Shown piece by piece: positions 6,771-9,276 of a stretch of DNA of 9,276 nt; position 1 is the first letter of the stretch; every line of letters begins with the position of its first letter. The stretch comes from an uncultured Muribaculaceae bacterium (GTDB lineage Bacteria; Bacteroidota; Bacteroidia; Bacteroidales; Muribaculaceae). The position numbers and the translations under genes are program-made. The stretch covers positions 1 to 9,276 of the forward strand of contig CAJUHX010000074.1 in assembly GCA_910586455.1 (NCBI GenBank), read 5' to 3'. Under the pieces are notes generated by a model that was given only the letters and a program-made list of their open reading frames with translations, was not told the origin of the DNA and did no database searches.

Positions 6771-8792
6771 TTACTTGGTGCGGGCGAGGATGTAGGCCGA
6801 GGTGGCGGGAATTTCAGTTTTGCCGCCGCGTGTGGTGCCGAGGCTGCCGTCCGGGTCGATTTTTCCGTCGAAGGCTATGATGGTCCAGTCGGCTTTGGGG
6901 ATGTTTACGGTCGCAGGCTCGGTATTTCCGTTGAATACCAGTTTGATTTCTTTCCAGCTGTCGCCGTTGGCGTTGTCCTTGAGCGAGTAGCTGATAAGGT
7001 TCGAGCCGCTGACTTTGTCGAATACCAGGTGCTTGGCAATGTCATCGGCTGTGGTCATGCGGAATGCCGGATGCTCCTTGCGGAGGCGTATCAGCTGGCG
7101 GTAGTAGTCGAACTGCACGGCATTCTTGTGCTTGAGATTCCAGTCGATGGCGTTGATGGAATCGGGCGACTTGTATGAGTTGTGTACGCCCTTTTTGTCG
7201 CGGAATATCTCTTCGCCGGCAAAGATAAACGGGGTGCCCTGCGAGGTAAACACAATGGTCTGGGCAAGGCGTGCGGCGCGCTGTCGCTCGTCCTCCGATG
7301 TGCCGGGCATCGACTTGGCGAGTTTGTCGGTGAGGGTGAGGTCGTCGTGGCAGCTCACATAGTTGATAATCTGGGTAGGTGCCGAGGCATATGCGAACTT
7401 TGAGTTGTTGCCCTTGCTGTAGTCGACCTGCGGATGTGCTGTCGATGCCACGATTCCTATTTTTACGGTTTCCTCGTTGCCGGGTTTGCCGGTGGCGAAA
7501 CCACGGTCTTCGGCATTTGAGTAGTGGCCCTTGATGGCGTCGCGTATGTCGTCGGAGAATACAGCTATGCCGTCCATTTTTGCTACATTTTCTTTAAGTG
7601 CGCGCTGTTCGGCAGGCAAGGGCGAGTCGCCGGCAGTCCAGCCTTCGCCGTATACGAATATCGACGGATTGATTTTTTTGAGTTCGGCGGCTACCCGGTT
7701 CATGGTTTCGATGTCGTGGATTGCCATGAGGTCGAAGCGGAAGCCGTCTATGTGGTATTCGTCGGCCCAGTATTTCACCGAATTTACAATAAAGTCGCTC
7801 ATCTGCCGACGGTCCGATGCGGTTTCATTGCCGCAGCCCGATGCGTCGCTGTAGCTGCCGTCGGCACGGTGGCGGTAGAAGTATCCCGGGGCGGTGAGTG
7901 AGAAGTTGGAATCGTCGTTGTTGGCGGTGTGGTTATACACTACGTCCATAACCACGCCAATGCCGGCGTTGTGCAGGGCCTGTACCATCTGTTTCATTTC
8001 GCGCACTCTGGTGGCAGGGTCCGCCGGATTGGTGGAGTAGCTGCCTTCGGGAGCGTTGTAGTTAAACGGGTCATAGCCCCAGTTGTATTGGTTGGAGGGC
8101 AGGTTCGACTCGTCGACTGAGTTGTAGTCATAGCTGGGCAGTATGTGCACATGCGTCACGCCAAGCTGTTTAAGGTGCTCGATGCCTGTAGGATTGCCTG
8201 TCGGTGACTTGGTGTCCTGCTCGGTCAGAGCCAGAAACTTGCCTTTGTTTACGATGCCGCTGGTCGGATGCACGCTGAAATCGCGGTGGTGCATCTCGTA
8301 GATTACGGCATCGGTGATGTTTTTGGTGTGCGGGCCGCGGTCTTCAGCCCAGCCTTCGGGATTGGTGTTGCTGAAGTCGATTATGGCGGCTCTCATGCCG
8401 TTGGTGCCAACGGCCTTTGCCCATATACCGGGAGTTTCGGCCAGCCACTTGCCGTTATGCATAATCTGAAATGTATAAAACTTGCCGTAGAGCTGCTGCG
8501 GAACCGACACGCGCCATACCCCGCGGTCGCCCTTGGTCATCTGCAGGCTTTTGTAAGCGGGAGTGTTACGGTCGGTGTTGTACAGGAGTACTCTGGCTTG
8601 CTGTGCCTCGGGCGACCAGAGGGCAAAGTGAGTGCCCTCAGAATCGACGGTGAGCTCGAGGTCAGTACTGTCATAGCTTGGCCAGGAGGCGTATCTGGCA
8701 TCGGGGTTCTGGGCTTGCGCAAGTATGGGCGAGCCTGTAGCGGCGGTCAGCATCATGGCCGCAGTGCAGAGTTGCATAAAAGTAAGTTTCAT
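6771..8792 (-). CDS. pulA: Type I pullulanase (GH13), periplasmic
   Basis: Predicted to hydrolyse alpha-1,6 branch bonds in pullulan, glycogen or amylopectin fragments. The protein is 673 residues, a normal length for Bacteroidetes PulA. Residues 1 to about 27 are a signal peptide (LCTAAMMLTAATGSPILAQA); there is no lipobox, so a soluble periplasmic enzyme is likely. Residues about 45-125 are a CBM48-like N-terminal domain (GTHFALWSPEAQQARVLLYN). The GH13 barrel follows, with the pullulanase hallmark YNWGYDP at 236-242, region I DVVYNH at 283-288, region II GFRFDL with nucleophile Asp354, region III YGEGW with acid/base Glu383, and region IV HD at 482-483. A C-terminal beta domain ends in SAYILARTK. 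The ATG at 8792 is chosen over an in-frame TTG at 8819 because the signal peptide starts there. The secretion-tail gene lies 58 nt upstream on the same strand, so the two may share a transcript. No susC/susD genes are nearby. Confidence 0.93.
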   Translation of the reverse strand: MKLTFMQLCTAAMMLTAATGSPILAQAQNPDARYASWPSYDSTDLELTVDSEGTHFALWSPEAQQARVLLYNTDRNTPAYKSLQMTKGDRGVWRVSVPQQLYGKFYTFQIMHNGKWLAETPGIWAKAVGTNGMRAAIIDFSNTNPEGWAEDRGPHTKNITDAVIYEMHHRDFSVHPTSGIVNKGKFLALTEQDTKSPTGNPTGIEHLKQLGVTHVHILPSYDYNSVDESNLPSNQYNWGYDPFNYNAPEGSYSTNPADPATRVREMKQMVQALHNAGIGVVMDVVYNHTANNDDSNFSLTAPGYFYRHRADGSYSDASGCGNETASDRRQMSDFIVNSVKYWADEYHIDGFRFDLMAIHDIETMNRVAAELKKINPSIFVYGEGWTAGDSPLPAEQRALKENVAKMDGIAVFSDDIRDAIKGHYSNAEDRGFATGKPGNEETVKIGIVASTAHPQVDYSKGNNSKFAYASAPTQIINYVSCHDDLTLTDKLAKSMPGTSEDERQRAARLAQTIVFTSQGTPFIFAGEEIFRDKKGVHNSYKSPDSINAIDWNLKHKNAVQFDYYRQLIRLRKEHPAFRMTTADDIAKHLVFDKVSGSNLISYSLKDNANGDSWKEIKLVFNGNTEPATVNIPKADWTIIAFDGKIDPDGSLGTTRGGKTEIPATSAYILARTK

Positions 8793-8850
8793 GTAGTTGT
8801 GTATGACCCCGCAGGGCAATAAGTATGATATTGGATTATTATAGCGGTTT

Positions 8851-9162
8851 TTAACGGATTACAATCCGCTGGCTTAGCTTCTCGATTTTAACAATGTAGT
8901 ATCCGGCGCCGAGGTCTACGGCAGTAGTGCCGTGAGGAGCGTCGAACTGCTTTACCACCTGACCGGTAAGGGCATATATGACAACCGGTTTCGCTTCATC
9001 ATCGTGGTTGGTGATGTTGAGCTGGTGGCCGTTGACTTTAAGTTCTACCGTCTTGACCTCAGCTTCCTGAACGTAAGGTTCGGGCATGGCATGGACTGCC
9101 GGAGCTACAGCACCGGATATCATAACAGCTATGGCGAGTATTAAGTAGACTTTTTTCATCAT
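8851..9162 (-). CDS. Small secreted protein: signal peptide plus T9SS type A-like tail domain
   Basis: A 103-residue protein of unknown role. Residues 1-25 are a signal peptide (KKVYLILAIAVMISGAVAPA, then VHA before Met26). After a short linker (PEPYVQEAEVKT), residues 38-103 match the pattern of the Por_Secre_tail / T9SS type A sorting domain: ELKVNGHQLNITN, VVIYALTGQVVKQF, then LGAGYYIVKIEKLSQRIVIR. Such domains normally end large secreted proteins; here nothing else is attached. It may be a stand-alone beta-sandwich module, the surviving end of a longer protein, or a carrier that competes for or occupies a sorting machine. Start codons at 9162 and 9159 are adjacent, and both keep the signal peptide. 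An exact Bacteroidetes promoter lies immediately upstream, and pulA follows 58 nt downstream. Confidence 0.75.
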   Translation of the reverse strand: MMKKVYLILAIAVMISGAVAPAVHAMPEPYVQEAEVKTVELKVNGHQLNITNHDDEAKPVVIYALTGQVVKQFDAPHGTTAVDLGAGYYIVKIEKLSQRIVIR

Positions 9163-9165
9163 TCA

Positions 9166-9197
9166 CAAAGTTATAATAAAATTGTCAGACATCCAAA
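9166..9197 (-). promoter_or_regulatory. Bacteroidetes-type promoter for the secretion-tail protein and pulA
   Basis: On the minus strand TTTG (9197-9194) is followed after 20 nt by TAACTTTG (9173-9166), an exact -33/-7 pair. The G ending the -7 element is 3 nt before the ATG at 9162 and 6 nt before the one at 9159, so transcription should start at or within a base or two of the start codon. No other good promoter is seen in the 58 nt before pulA, so this one may also serve pulA. Confidence 0.7.
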
Positions 9198-9276
9198 TAT
9201 TTCAGAAACTTTAAGAGATTGTCTAAGAGTGTGTTTGAATTTAAATAGATTTTAATGTTCGACATGATTAAGCAAC
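9198..9276. other. AT-rich intergenic edge, no gene seen
   Basis: The last 79 bases lie upstream of the leftward promoter and are strongly AT-rich. No open frame, hairpin with a T-run, or complete rightward promoter was found. TTTG occurs at 9234-9237, but no TAnnTTTG follows at the right distance. The region may be the left part of a divergent intergenic space whose other gene starts beyond the window. Confidence 0.5.

Noticed and set aside
6639..7178. Rightward open frame of 179 residues starting at the end of the Ntn hydrolase.
   Set aside because: It crosses the palindrome and runs antisense to the pullulanase C-terminus, with no motif of its own.

Overview
The window looks like a chromosomal segment of a gut-type Bacteroidales bacterium; Muribaculaceae or a close relative is a guess. 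Three things support this: promoters of the Bacteroidetes kind (TTTG, about 20 nt, TAnnTTTG), two secreted proteins with C-terminal domains resembling type IX secretion (T9SS) sorting tails, and a gut-typical pair of secreted enzymes (a choloylglycine hydrolase/penicillin acylase homologue and a type I pullulanase). There is no rRNA, tRNA, CRISPR array, transposase or phage gene.

Layout. Bases 1-352 are an AT-rich, gene-poor region with a possible leftward promoter for a gene outside the window, two adjacent 10-bp tandem duplications, a 46-codon open stretch that reads like the tail of a decayed gene, and a near-consensus rightward promoter at 317-347. From 353 to 5519 three rightward genes are packed with gaps of 33 and 4 nt: a secreted protein with a gliding-motility/T9SS type B-like C-terminal domain, a family 1 lytic transglycosylase with a LysM-like tail, and a full-length UvrA-type excision nuclease ATPase. 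A 76-nt gap with inverted repeats precedes a secreted Ntn hydrolase of the choloylglycine hydrolase family (5596-6645). A perfect 22-bp palindrome (6672-6716) separates it from the convergent leftward genes: a periplasmic type I pullulanase (6771-8792) and, upstream of it, a 103-residue protein that is little more than a signal peptide plus a secretion-tail-like beta domain (8851-9162), with its own near-consensus promoter at 9166-9197.

How the genes relate. The first three are probably co-transcribed but mix envelope functions (surface protein, murein cutting) with DNA repair, so the link may be only positional. The hydrolase and the pullulanase both act outside the cytoplasm on gut substrates (amides such as conjugated bile salts or N-acyl compounds; alpha-1,6-branched glucans), but they are convergent and not one operon. 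No clearly new multi-gene system is visible. The points most worth checking are the two promoters that sit almost on their start codons (possible leaderless mRNAs), the loss of one zinc-binding cysteine pair in the UvrA, the stand-alone secretion-tail protein ahead of pulA, the structured leader of the Ntn hydrolase, and the very long perfect palindrome.
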